Below are positions 33,990 to 42,852 of a stretch of DNA of 64,000 bases, one piece after another; the first letter of the stretch is position 1; every line of letters starts with the position of its first letter. Position numbers and translations under genes: made by a program. The notes below the pieces were generated by a model, which did not search any database, had not been told where the DNA came from, and was given only the letters and a program-made list of their open reading frames with translations. This DNA is from Knoellia koreensis (GTDB lineage Bacteria; Actinomycetota; Actinomycetes; Actinomycetales; Dermatophilaceae), in contig NZ_JABEPQ010000003.1 of the NCBI RefSeq assembly GCF_013041615.1, forward strand, positions 310,001 through 374,000, written 5' to 3'.

Positions 33990-35918
33990 CTAGCGGGTGC
34001 CGCGCAGGTCGAGGGCGAGCTCGGCGGGGGCGCCCGGCGTGAGGACGACCGGGATGCCCCAGTCCTGCTGGTAGAGGTGGCAGGCGGCGTGCTCGGGCAC
34101 CTCGCCGGTGTCGGGGTCCCCGTCACACGCAGCGGCCTGCACCGAGACGTGGAGCACGCCGTCACCGACGGCGGGGTCGAGCACGAGCCGGCGGGTGAGC
34201 CCCTCCGCACTGCCCGCGCCCTCGCGCAGCAGCGACTCGGGGGTGGCCGACACCATCAGCCGGGTCGGGTCGCCCCAGCGCCGGTCGAGCTTCTGACCAG
34301 TCGGCGGCGTGAACGTGACGGTCAGGTCGACCGCGTCGGGTGCCACCTCGGTGCGGGGACGCTGGGTGCGGTGCGCCAGCCCGTCGACACGGGTCGCCTT
34401 GTCGGGCAACGGGATCCGCGTGAGCCGGTGGGCGGCGGACTCGACCACGACCAGGGCTGCCGGGCCGCCGTCGCTGGCCGGCTCGACGACCGCATCGCTC
34501 GGCTCGGCGAGACCGGTCGCCAGTGTGCTGACCTCTCCGGTCACCGGGTCGAACCGGCGGATCGCACCGTTGTAGGTGTCACTGACCGCCACCGAGCCGT
34601 CGGGCAGCGCGGTGACCCCGAGCGGGTGCTGGAGCAGCGCCTCGGCGGCCGGGCCGTCCCGGTGGCCGAAGTCGAACAGCCCCTGGCCCACGTGTGTGGT
34701 GACCGTGAAGCCCTCGTCGGTGAGGTCGAGCGAGCGCAGCGCGGACGTCTCGGAGTCGGCCACCCAGAGTCGGGTCGACCGTTCACCGTCAGGAGCCGGC
34801 GCAGTGGCCAGTCCCGACGGCTGCGCGAACCACGCCTCGTCGGCCGCGCCGTCGCGGATGCCCTCGGCGGTCGTGCCGCCCAGCACGGCCACCGTGTTCT
34901 CGGCCGGGTCCGTCGCCAGGTGCAGCGCCCACAGCTGGTGCGTGCCCGCCATGGCGATGACGACCCGGTCGGCGAACCACGCGACGTCCCACGGGGTCGA
35001 CAGGTCCTGCTTCAGCGCCGGCCCACCGCCGGACCGTTCGCGCAGCTGGCGCCCCGTCCCGGCGAGGACGGTCCACGCGCCGTCGGCCAGCCGCAGCCCC
35101 TTGACCTGGTGGTTGACGGAGTCGGCAACGACCACGTCGTAACCGACCCTGGCGCGCACCTCCGGCGGCAGAAGGAGCAGCCCCTGCGGCTCGTTGAGCA
35201 ACCCGGGCTGGCCTACTCGCACCTCGCCGGTTCGATCAACGCCCGCTCGACCAACGGCGCCACCGAACCGGCGACGCTCGGTCTCGAGGTCGGCCTCGAG
35301 CTGGACGACGCCGTGGTGCGCGGTGTCGCTGACGAGGAACGACCCGTCGTCCAGCGCCACGACCTTTCCCGGGAAGCGCAGCGCCGTCTGCGCCGGCGGC
35401 GGGGGCGTGTAGGGCGAAACCCCTTCGCGCAGAGTGCCTTTCGCGCGGTGCTCGGCGATGAGCTCCTCGATGAGGACCCGCAGCCCGTGCGCGTGTCCCT
35501 CCCCCGACATGGAGGCGACGATGTAGCCCTCGGGGTCGATGACGACCAGCGTCGGCCACGCCCGGGCCGTGTAGGCCTGCCACGTCACGAGCTCGGGGTC
35601 GTCGAGCACCGGGTGGTGCACGGCATACCGCTCCACCGCCGCCGCCAACGCGTCCGGGTCGGCCTCGTGCTCGAACTTCGGCGAGTGGACCCCGATGAGG
35701 ACGAGCGAGTCGGCGTACTCCTCCTCCAGCGGGCGCAGCTCGTCGAGCACGTGCAGGCAGTTGACGCAGCAGAAGGTCCAGAAGTCGAGCACGACGACCC
35801 GCCCGCGCAGGTCGGCCAGCGACACCTCGACCTCGCCGGTGTTGAGCCAGCCGCGACCACGCAGCTCGGGCGCACGCAGCCGGGTGCCACGGGCCGTGCC
35901 GTGGGCTTGGGCGGTCAC
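33990..35918 (-). CDS. Thioredoxin-like protein with NHL-repeat domain
   Basis: A 642-residue cytoplasmic protein. Residues about 20-165 form a TlpA-like thioredoxin fold with the redox segment FWTFCCVNCLH. The rest is an NHL-type beta-propeller (LLNEPQGLLLLPPEVRAR, STPWDVAWFADRVVIAM, LLQHPLGVTALPDGSVAVSD) plus a C-terminal beta domain. Homologues are called NHL-domain thioredoxin proteins; the substrate is unknown. The GTG start at 35918 overlaps the nitrilase stop by four bases (GTGA), and an in-frame longer version is nitrilase shadow. No signal peptide is present. Confidence 0.9.
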   Translation of the reverse strand: MTAQAHGTARGTRLRAPELRGRGWLNTGEVEVSLADLRGRVVVLDFWTFCCVNCLHVLDELRPLEEEYADSLVLIGVHSPKFEHEADPDALAAAVERYAVHHPVLDDPELVTWQAYTARAWPTLVVIDPEGYIVASMSGEGHAHGLRVLIEELIAEHRAKGTLREGVSPYTPPPPAQTALRFPGKVVALDDGSFLVSDTAHHGVVQLEADLETERRRFGGAVGRAGVDRTGEVRVGQPGLLNEPQGLLLLPPEVRARVGYDVVVADSVNHQVKGLRLADGAWTVLAGTGRQLRERSGGGPALKQDLSTPWDVAWFADRVVIAMAGTHQLWALHLATDPAENTVAVLGGTTAEGIRDGAADEAWFAQPSGLATAPAPDGERSTRLWVADSETSALRSLDLTDEGFTVTTHVGQGLFDFGHRDGPAAEALLQHPLGVTALPDGSVAVSDTYNGAIRRFDPVTGEVSTLATGLAEPSDAVVEPASDGGPAALVVVESAAHRLTRIPLPDKATRVDGLAHRTQRPRTEVAPDAVDLTVTFTPPTGQKLDRRWGDPTRLMVSATPESLLREGAGSAEGLTRRLVLDPAVGDGVLHVSVQAAACDGDPDTGEVPEHAACHLYQQDWGIPVVLTPGAPAELALDLRGTR

Positions 35919-36742
35919 AGTCGCCGGTCCGCGAGGACGGGGAACTGCTCGCGCCACTGGGCGGTCTCGTCGAGGTCGATCTCGACGCGCACCACCTCTT
36001 CGCCAGTGCCGGCCATCGCGAGGGCGTCGCCCTTGGCCGACACGACCTGCGAGTGGCCGCCCATCTCGGTGCCCGCGTGCGTGCCGGCCGTGTTGCAGGC
36101 GATGACGACGCACTGGTTCTCGACGGCCCGGGCGTGGGCGAGCAGGGTCCAGTGCCGCACCCGCGGCGCCGGCCACGCGGCGGGCACGAGGAACACGGAC
36201 GCACCGTCGTCGAGCTGGCGGCGGTAGAGCTCGGGGAAGCGCAGGTCGTAGCACGTCGAGAGCCCCACCCGCACCGTCTCGCCGGGGCTGGTCGCCAGCG
36301 GCAGGTCGACGACGACGACCTCCTCACCGGCGTCCATGAGCCGGGGCTCGCCCGCCCCGAACCCGAAGCGGTGGATCTTCCGGTATGCCGCGATGAGCTC
36401 GCCGTCGGGACCGTAGACGAGCGAGGTGTTCGACAGGCCGTGGTCCCCGTCGGCAACCGATGACGACTCGCGCTGCTCGACGATCGAGCCCGCGTGCAGC
36501 GTCACGCCAGCGTCCCGGGCGGCCGCCGACATCACCTGCCCGATCGGGCCGTCGATGGGCTGGGCGCGGTCGGCCCACTCGCGGTAGGCGAAGCCGCCCG
36601 GGGCCCACAGCTCGGGCAGCACCACGAGGTCGTGCCCGGGCCCGTGCTCGCGCACCAGGCCGGCCACCCGCTCGATGCGGGCGTCCATCGGCTCGTCGTC
36701 GCCGTACGCGACCTGGATCAGGGCCACGCGCATGCTGGTCAT
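35915..36742 (-). CDS. Carbon-nitrogen hydrolase (nitrilase superfamily)
   Basis: A 275-residue amidase-type hydrolase with the Glu-Lys-Cys triad: Glu in VVLPELWAPGG, Lys in YRKIHRFGFG and Cys in STCYDLRFPELY. The pattern is that of the Nit2/omega-amidase-like branch. The exact amide substrate cannot be given. ATG 36742 is used; ATG 36730 (MRVALIQVAYG) is an equally good start. It is translationally coupled to the NHL-thioredoxin gene downstream, and the CopD-CtaG gene lies 48 bases upstream on the same strand. Confidence 0.92.
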   Translation of the reverse strand: MTSMRVALIQVAYGDDEPMDARIERVAGLVREHGPGHDLVVLPELWAPGGFAYREWADRAQPIDGPIGQVMSAAARDAGVTLHAGSIVEQRESSSVADGDHGLSNTSLVYGPDGELIAAYRKIHRFGFGAGEPRLMDAGEEVVVVDLPLATSPGETVRVGLSTCYDLRFPELYRRQLDDGASVFLVPAAWPAPRVRHWTLLAHARAVENQCVVIACNTAGTHAGTEMGGHSQVVSAKGDALAMAGTGEEVVRVEIDLDETAQWREQFPVLADRRL

Positions 36743-36790
36743 CGTGCTTCCTCGTTCGTCGCGGGAGGGCGGCTCGTCAGTGGGTCCAAC

Positions 36791-38809
36791 TCATCGCTGG
36801 CTGCCCTTGTTTCGCAGCTCCTGGAGGTGGGCGTTGTATGCCGCGAGCTCGGCGTCGCCGTCGCGCTCGGCCTGGCGGTCCTTGCGCCTGGTCTCGGCCC
36901 GGTCGCTGCGGACCCAGGAGATGGCGACCATGAGCGTCAACGCGACCGTCGGCGCCTCGCCGATGCCCCAGGCGATCGCGCCGGCCCGGTGCTGGTCGCC
37001 CAGCGGGTCGGTCATCCACGGCAGCTTGAGCGCGTCGAAGAAGCCGGGGGCCAGCAGGGTCGTGCTGCCGGTCATGACCACCCCGAAGAAGGCGTGGAAG
37101 CTCATCGTCGCGAACAGCACGACGAGCAGCATGAGCGGCGGCCACCGCTTGGGGCCGGGGTCGATGCCGACGAGCACCCATACGAAGAGGTACCCGGTGA
37201 GCAGGAAGTGCACCATCATCAGCTCGTGCCCGGTGTGGGTGCGCAGCGCCAGCTCGAACAGCGGCGAGTAGTAGAAGATCGCGAGGCTGAAGAAGAACAG
37301 GGCCGCGGCGACGACGGGGTTGGCGAGCACCGCCATGACTCGCGAGTGCACGACCTGCAGCAGCACCTCGCGCGGACCCCACGTCTTGTCACGTCGAGGG
37401 GTCAACGCCCGCAGCGCGAGCAGGATCGGGGCCGCGGGCACGAGCAGCAGCGGCACGAGCATCGCGATCGCCATGTGCATGACCATGTGCATCGAGAAGA
37501 GCACCCGGCCGTACACGCCCGGGGCGCCCGACACGGCATACACGAACACCACCCAGCCGAGCACCCACAGCACGGTGCGGCGCACCGGCCAGGTGTCACC
37601 CCGGCGGCGCAGGCGCACGACCGCGCCGACGTAGAGGCCGACGGCCACGCAGGCGATGGCGAGCCACAGCCAGTCGGTCTGCCACGTGGTGAACCACGAC
37701 TCCGACGTGAACCGCGGGGGCTCCGGGTAGCCCGTGAGGAGGAACGCGGGTGTCGGGTCGGGGACGGCCTCGTCGGGCACGGGCGGCGCCGACCGCGACA
37801 GCGAGACGCCGGTGCCGATGGCGACGCCCATGACGACGAGCTCGGCCAGCACCAGCCGCACGAACGCGGCCGTGGACGAGCCGGCGTCGCGCAGCCGGGG
37901 CAGCAGGGCCCGCCGGTGCTGCCACCCCGCGTAACCCAACAGCACGAGAGCCAGCGACTTGACGAGCAGCAGCACGCCGTAGCGCGTCGCGAGGTTGTCC
38001 AGTGAACCCAGCCGCAGCCACGCGGCCTGGATGCCCGACAGCGCGACGGCGCCGAAGCACCACAGTGCGATGACGGAGAAGCGCTCGGCGGTGGCCGCGA
38101 GGTCCTTGCCGAGCGTCGGCCGCATCACCGCGAGTGCGAGCAGCCCACCCACCCAGACCGCGGCCGCGACGAGGTGCACGGCGAGGGAGTTGACTGCGGT
38201 GGCGTGGTCGCTGGCCGCGGCCGAGTGGCCTCCGAGTGCGAGCGGGACCACGCCCGCGACGGCGACGACCGAGGCCCACGCCATCGTCGCCCGGCTGCGG
38301 GCGAGCAGCGCGAACGGCACCAGCAGCAGCGCCACCCCGGTCGTGATGAGCTGCACGCGGGTGGCGACGAACTGCCACGCGAACGTCGTGAACTGCTGCC
38401 CGAACGCCGGGTCCGACACGGGGATGCCGATGAAGTCGGCCATGCCGAGCACCGCGACCGCCAGGGAGGCGAGCGCCCAGACACCGGCCGCGATGGCCGC
38501 CAGGCGGGTGGCCGTGGCCCGGCGGTGGGTGCGCGTGGTCTCCGGCATGAGGTATGCCGCGAGCCCGAGGAGGCCGATCGTGGCCGCCGCCGCGAGGTCG
38601 TGGACGACGCGGGCGTAGATGATCCCCCAGCGGACGACGACGCCGGGGTCGGCGATCACCGGGGCCGCGGCGGCCTCGCCGATGATCGCGGCCAGCGGGG
38701 CGGCGACCGCGGCCGCGACGCCGAGCGCCACCCACGGCACGCCGGCGGGGGTGGCCGCGTCCCGGCCCGTGGGACGGCTCCCCGGGGCGGTGCGCACGGT
38801 CGTCGTCAT
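36791..38809 (-). CDS. CopD-CtaG fusion membrane protein (copper import/cytochrome oxidase assembly)
   Basis: A 672-residue polytopic protein. The N-terminal half has about nine helices with the CopD domain (VHLVAAAVWVGGLLALAVMR). The C-terminal half is a caa3-type CtaG domain with Met/His copper-ligand runs (FSMHMVMHMAIAM and THTGHELMMVHFLLTGYLF). It probably moves copper across the membrane for cytochrome oxidase assembly and complements the CopC protein at 20189-20845. A short charged C-terminal tail is cytoplasmic. ATG 38809 is divergent from the mycothiol-enzyme gene, 45 bases apart. Confidence 0.93.
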   Translation of the reverse strand: MTTTVRTAPGSRPTGRDAATPAGVPWVALGVAAAVAAPLAAIIGEAAAAPVIADPGVVVRWGIIYARVVHDLAAAATIGLLGLAAYLMPETTRTHRRATATRLAAIAAGVWALASLAVAVLGMADFIGIPVSDPAFGQQFTTFAWQFVATRVQLITTGVALLLVPFALLARSRATMAWASVVAVAGVVPLALGGHSAAASDHATAVNSLAVHLVAAAVWVGGLLALAVMRPTLGKDLAATAERFSVIALWCFGAVALSGIQAAWLRLGSLDNLATRYGVLLLVKSLALVLLGYAGWQHRRALLPRLRDAGSSTAAFVRLVLAELVVMGVAIGTGVSLSRSAPPVPDEAVPDPTPAFLLTGYPEPPRFTSESWFTTWQTDWLWLAIACVAVGLYVGAVVRLRRRGDTWPVRRTVLWVLGWVVFVYAVSGAPGVYGRVLFSMHMVMHMAIAMLVPLLLVPAAPILLALRALTPRRDKTWGPREVLLQVVHSRVMAVLANPVVAAALFFFSLAIFYYSPLFELALRTHTGHELMMVHFLLTGYLFVWVLVGIDPGPKRWPPLMLLVVLFATMSFHAFFGVVMTGSTTLLAPGFFDALKLPWMTDPLGDQHRAGAIAWGIGEAPTVALTLMVAISWVRSDRAETRRKDRQAERDGDAELAAYNAHLQELRNKGSQR

Positions 38810-38854
38810 GCGGACAGCCTAAGTAGCCTCGCCGCTCCTGCGTAGGGTGGGTTC

Positions 38855-39724
38855 ATGCCACAGCACCCGGCCGCACCCGAGGACTTCCCCGGCCTGGTCG
38901 AGGCCTACCGGCAGGCGACGCAGGCCGTCATCGACCTCGGCCACAGCTGCTCCGACGCCGACTTCGACCGCCCGACTGCCGCACCCGGCTGGACCGTCAA
39001 GGACCAGGTCTCGCACGTCGTGGGCCTCGAGTCGTGGATGCGCAGCGGCAGCCAGCCGCGGGTGGAGGTGCCCGACTACCCGCACGTGCGGAACGAGCTC
39101 GGCCGGTTCACCGAGGTGGCGGTGGAGCAGCGGCGGCGGGTGCGCGGCGACAAGGTCGTCGCCGAGCTCGAGACCGTCCTCGCCCAGCGGATGGACGACC
39201 TGACCGGCGGCCCGGACGCCACCGAGCCCGTGGACAGCACCCGCGTCGTCCGCACCCCGCTGGGCGACCGCCCGCTCATCGACGCGCTGCGCATCCGCAC
39301 CCTCGACATCTGGACCCACGAGCAGGACATCCGCCAGGCGCTGGGGCGGCCGGGCGACCTCGACTCCGGCGGGGCCGCGGTCTTCGTGGACGTGCTGTTC
39401 TCGGTGTTCCCGCGGCTGGTGGCGCGCGACGCGGCGGTGCCACCGGGCAACGTCGTCATCCTCGAGGTCACCGGACCCGTCAAGGGCCGCGCGGGCGTGT
39501 GGGTGGAGCAGTCCGACGACGGCTTGCCCCGCGGCATACCCCTCTTCTCCGGCGTCGCGCACGACGGCGACCCCGACGACGTCTTCACCACCATCACCGC
39601 CTCGACCGACGCGGTCACGCGCAGGGCCGCCGGCCGCGGCACGGTGGACGACATCCACTGGACCGCCCAGGGCGACGAGCACGTCGCGCGGCGGGTGCTG
39701 GAGAACCTCGTCTTCGTCAGCTGA
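38855..39724 (+). CDS. Maleylpyruvate isomerase-family mycothiol-dependent protein
   Basis: A 289-residue protein of the DinB-like MDMPI family. The N-terminal four-helix bundle carries metal-ligand residues (VSHVVGLESWM and DIWTHEQDIRQALGR), followed by the MDMPI C-terminal alpha/beta domain. Members use mycothiol, the actinobacterial thiol, for isomerase or transferase reactions; most are uncharacterised. Start MPQHPAAPEDF at ATG 38855. One of the rare ATA codons in the window lies in it, inside a GTATGCCG copy (39532-39539). Confidence 0.88.
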   Translation: MPQHPAAPEDFPGLVEAYRQATQAVIDLGHSCSDADFDRPTAAPGWTVKDQVSHVVGLESWMRSGSQPRVEVPDYPHVRNELGRFTEVAVEQRRRVRGDKVVAELETVLAQRMDDLTGGPDATEPVDSTRVVRTPLGDRPLIDALRIRTLDIWTHEQDIRQALGRPGDLDSGGAAVFVDVLFSVFPRLVARDAAVPPGNVVILEVTGPVKGRAGVWVEQSDDGLPRGIPLFSGVAHDGDPDDVFTTITASTDAVTRRAAGRGTVDDIHWTAQGDEHVARRVLENLVFVS

Positions 39725-39763
39725 CCCTCGTCCGTTCGGCCACCCCTCCCGGGGCTTGTTTGC

Positions 39764-39773
39764 GTTGCGCAAC
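39764..39773. promoter_or_regulatory. Palindrome GTTGCGCAAC upstream of MarR, probable operator
   Basis: A perfect 10-base palindrome lies 17 bases before the first MarR ATG. Around it TTTGCGTTGCG and CCGCAAGCAAA form an outer imperfect inverted repeat that reaches into the start codon. MarR-type repressors typically bind such TTGC-GCAA sites. Confidence 0.55.
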
Positions 39774-39790
39774 CATCTCGTGCTAGTTGT

Positions 39791-40387
39791 ATGCCGCAAG
39801 CAAATTTTTCGTCGAGAGCGCCACCGCCCGTGTCACCCAAGAAACCGTCCTCGGACCAGTCCCGACTCGACCGGTCCCCACTCGACCGCGCCACGGCCGA
39901 GCGCGTCAGCCTCGACCTGGTCCGGTTGGTCAAGCTGGTCAAGGTGGTCCGGATGCGCGCACCCCGCATCCACCCGGCCATCGACACCATGGCCTACCCG
40001 CTGCTGTTCAACCTCGCGCAGGAGGAGCTGCGGGTCTCGGCGCTCGCCGAGCGGATCCACTCCGACATCTCGACCACCAGCCGACAGGTGACCACCCTCG
40101 TCGGCCACGGCCTGCTCGAGAAGGTCAGCGACCCCGAGGACGGCCGCGCCCAGGTGGTGCGGCTCAGCCCCGACGGGCTCGCCCTGCTCGAGCAGGTCAA
40201 GGCGCAACGGCTCGCGTGGTTCCGCGAGCTGCTGGCCGACTGGACGCCCGAGGAGGCCAGCCGGTTCGCCGACGACCTCGAGCGGTTCACGGCCACGCTC
40301 GAGGCCCAGGCGCCGACCATCCTCGACCCCACTTCTTCGGCCACGACCTCCCCGACCGCTTCCTCCCCCACGACCACGGAGAACTGA
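39791..40387 (+). CDS. MarR-family transcriptional regulator
   Basis: A 198-residue winged-helix repressor. The DNA-binding core lies at about 65-135 (LRVSALAERIHSDISTTSRQ, then LVGHGLLEKVSDPEDGRAQV). A Ser/Thr-rich tail of about 25 residues ends the protein. The start is uncertain: ATG 39791 has no ribosome-binding site and sits inside a GTATGCCG copy, whereas GTG 39830 would remove 13 weakly conserved residues. It is followed after two bases by the MFS pump it probably controls. The palindrome upstream suggests autoregulation. Confidence 0.9.
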   Translation: MPQANFSSRAPPPVSPKKPSSDQSRLDRSPLDRATAERVSLDLVRLVKLVKVVRMRAPRIHPAIDTMAYPLLFNLAQEELRVSALAERIHSDISTTSRQVTTLVGHGLLEKVSDPEDGRAQVVRLSPDGLALLEQVKAQRLAWFRELLADWTPEEASRFADDLERFTATLEAQAPTILDPTSSATTSPTASSPTTTEN

Positions 40388-40389
40388 CC

Positions 40390-42084
40390 ATGGCAGCCAC
40401 TGCCCCCGCCCGTCCCGAGGGACCCCTCACCCACCGGCAGATCGTCACGATCCTCGTCGGCCTGATGATGGGCATGTTCCTCGCCGCCCTCGACCAGACG
40501 ATCGTCGCGACGGCGATCCGCACCATCGCCGACGACCTCAAGGGGCTCGACGAGCAGGCGTGGGCGACGACGGCATACCTCATCACCTCGACCATCGTCA
40601 CGCCGCTCTACGGCAAGCTCTCCGACATCTACGGCCGCAAGAAGTTCTTCTCCACGGCCATCACGATCTTCATCGTCGGGTCGGTCCTGTGCACCTTCGC
40701 CACCTCGATGCTCCAGCTGGCGTTCTTCCGCGCGGTGCAGGGGCTCGGCGCCGGCGGCCTGTTCTCGCTGGCACTGGCGATCATCGGCGACATCGTGCCG
40801 CCGCGCGAGCGCGCCAAGTACCAGGGCTACTTCCTCGCCGTCTTCGGCACGTCCTCGGTGCTGGGGCCGGTCATCGGCGGGTTCTTCGCCGGGCAGTCGA
40901 GCATCCTCGGCATCGACGGGTGGCGCTGGGTCTTCCTCGTCAACGTGCCGATCGGCATCGCTGCCCTCGTCGTCGTGGCGCGCACCCTGCACCTGCACCA
41001 CACCCGCCTCGACCACCGCATCGACTGGTGGGGTGCGGTCACCCTGACCGTCGGCCTCGTGCCGTTGCTGCTCGTGGCCGAGCAGGGGCGCGACTGGGGC
41101 TGGACGTCGGGCCGCTCGCTGGCCTGCTTCGTCGTGGGTGCCGTCGGTGTCGTCGCGTTCCTGCTCGTCGAGCGGGCCATGAAGGACGAGGCGCTGCTGC
41201 CGCTCGACCTGTTCCGCAACCGCACCATCGCGGTGGCGTCGGGCGCGTCGGTGCTCATCGGCATGGCCATGTTCGGCGGGCTCGCCGCGCTGCCGCTCTA
41301 CCTGCAGATCGTCAAGGGCGCGTCGCCGACCGAGGCCGGCCTGATGCTGCTGCCGCTGACGCTCGGCATCATGGCCGGGTCGGTCATCTCCGGCCAGGTG
41401 ATCAGCAAGACCGGCCGCTACCGCCGCTTCCCGATCACCGGTGCCGCGCTGCTCATGGTCGCGCTGTTCGTCTTCCACTACGTCCACGCCGACACCCCGC
41501 TGTGGCAGACGATGGTCGTGATGGTGTTCTTCGGGCTGGGTCTCGGCTTCAACTTCCAGCCGCTCACCCTCGCCGTGCAGAACGCCGTGTCGCCGCGCCT
41601 CATCGGCGTCGCCACGTCGTCGGCGACCTTCACCCGCCAGATCGGCGGCACGCTCGGCACCGCGGTGTTCCTCTCGATCCTGTTCTCGACCGTGGGCGAC
41701 AAGATCGCGGCCGCGATGGCCAAGGCGGTGCCGACCGCGGAGTTCCAGGGCGCGATCAAGGACCCGCAGGTGCTGGCGCACCCGGCCAACGCGCAGTTCG
41801 TCAAGAGCCTGCAGGCCGCCCAGGCGGGCGGCGGCTCCGGGGTATCCGGCGCCGGAGGGGACGTCCTCAAGGACAGCTCCTTCCTGAACCAGCTCGACCC
41901 GCGGCTGGCCAAGCCGTTCCTCCAGGGCTTCTCCGACTCGATGGACCTCGTCTTCCTCGTCGGGTCGGGCGTGATGGTCGTGGGCTTCCTCGTGATGCTG
42001 CTGCTGCCGCACGTCGAGCTGCGTGGCGGGTCGGCGTACAGCGAGCGCGGCACGGCCGAGGCACCGGCCGCTCCTCCCGCCTGA
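40390..42084 (+). CDS. DHA2-family (EmrB/QacA type) MFS drug exporter
   Basis: A 564-residue transporter with 14 predicted helices. The motifs of the family are clear: LAALDQTIVATAIRTIADDL in helix 1, GKLSDIYGRKKFF between helices 2 and 3, and the motif-C-like GPVIGGFFAG in helix 5. An extracellular or periplasmic-side loop of about 65 residues (DPQVLAHPANAQFVKSLQAA onward) precedes the last helix. GGAG stands before ATG 40390, two bases after the MarR stop. It exports toxic compounds under MarR control; the substrate is unknown. Confidence 0.94.
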   Translation: MAATAPARPEGPLTHRQIVTILVGLMMGMFLAALDQTIVATAIRTIADDLKGLDEQAWATTAYLITSTIVTPLYGKLSDIYGRKKFFSTAITIFIVGSVLCTFATSMLQLAFFRAVQGLGAGGLFSLALAIIGDIVPPRERAKYQGYFLAVFGTSSVLGPVIGGFFAGQSSILGIDGWRWVFLVNVPIGIAALVVVARTLHLHHTRLDHRIDWWGAVTLTVGLVPLLLVAEQGRDWGWTSGRSLACFVVGAVGVVAFLLVERAMKDEALLPLDLFRNRTIAVASGASVLIGMAMFGGLAALPLYLQIVKGASPTEAGLMLLPLTLGIMAGSVISGQVISKTGRYRRFPITGAALLMVALFVFHYVHADTPLWQTMVVMVFFGLGLGFNFQPLTLAVQNAVSPRLIGVATSSATFTRQIGGTLGTAVFLSILFSTVGDKIAAAMAKAVPTAEFQGAIKDPQVLAHPANAQFVKSLQAAQAGGGSGVSGAGGDVLKDSSFLNQLDPRLAKPFLQGFSDSMDLVFLVGSGVMVVGFLVMLLLPHVELRGGSAYSERGTAEAPAAPPA

Positions 42085-42123
42085 GGGCGAAGGCACGCCC
42101 CTCGTGCCCTACCCTCGGTAAGC

Positions 42124-42852
42124 GTGAAATCGAGCGATGTCACGTGGGATGACTACGACGCCGTGCTGTTCGACCTCGACGGGGTCCTGACGCCGACCGC
42201 CGACGTGCACATGCGCGCCTGGGAGCGGCTGTTCCGCGACTACCTCGCCTCCGCCCACCCGGAGGTCCCGGGCTACACGACGCAGGACTACTTCGCCCAC
42301 ATCGACGGCAAGCCGCGGTATGACGGCGTGCGCTCGATGCTCGCCTCGCGCGGAATCGAGCTCGCCGAGGGCACCCCGGAGGACGACCCGTCGCAGGACA
42401 CCGTCAGCGGGCTCGGCAACCGCAAGAACGCGGTCTTCGCGCAGATCCTCCACGACGAGGGTGTGCAGCCGTATGCCGGTTCGGTGCGCCTGCTCGACGC
42501 CCTCGCCGCCCGTGGCACGAAGGTCGCGGTGGTCTCCTCCTCGCGCAACGCACCCGCCGTGCTCGAGGCGGCCGGGCTGGCGGACCGGTTCGAGGTCGTC
42601 GTCGACGGGTCGGTCGCGGCGCGGGAGTCGTTGCAGGGCAAGCCTTCCCCGGAGACGTTCCTGTATGCCGCGGACCAGCTCGAGGTGCCCAAGGAGCGTG
42701 CCGTCGTGGTCGAGGACGCCCTGTCCGGCGTCGCGGCCGGGCGGGCCGGCGACTTCGGCCTCGTGGTCGGCGTCGACCGGGGCGCCGGCGAGCAGGCGCT
42801 GCTGGGCCAGGGCGCCGACGTCGTCGTGCGCGACCTCGAGGAGCTGGTGTGA
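42124..42852 (+). CDS. Beta-phosphoglucomutase family HAD phosphatase
   Basis: A 242-residue HAD-superfamily protein. The nucleophile loop is FDLDGVLTPT (about 16-25), motif II is VVSSSRNAPAV, and the Lys and acidic loops are GKPSPETFL and VVEDALSGVAAG. It should interconvert beta-glucose 1-phosphate and glucose 6-phosphate. The stop overlaps the GTG of the GH65 gene (GTGA), whose phosphorylase would release beta-glucose 1-phosphate, so the two make one disaccharide-degrading unit. The GTG start at 42124 has no strong site upstream. Confidence 0.9.
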   Translation: MKSSDVTWDDYDAVLFDLDGVLTPTADVHMRAWERLFRDYLASAHPEVPGYTTQDYFAHIDGKPRYDGVRSMLASRGIELAEGTPEDDPSQDTVSGLGNRKNAVFAQILHDEGVQPYAGSVRLLDALAARGTKVAVVSSSRNAPAVLEAAGLADRFEVVVDGSVAARESLQGKPSPETFLYAADQLEVPKERAVVVEDALSGVAAGRAGDFGLVVGVDRGAGEQALLGQGADVVVRDLEELV

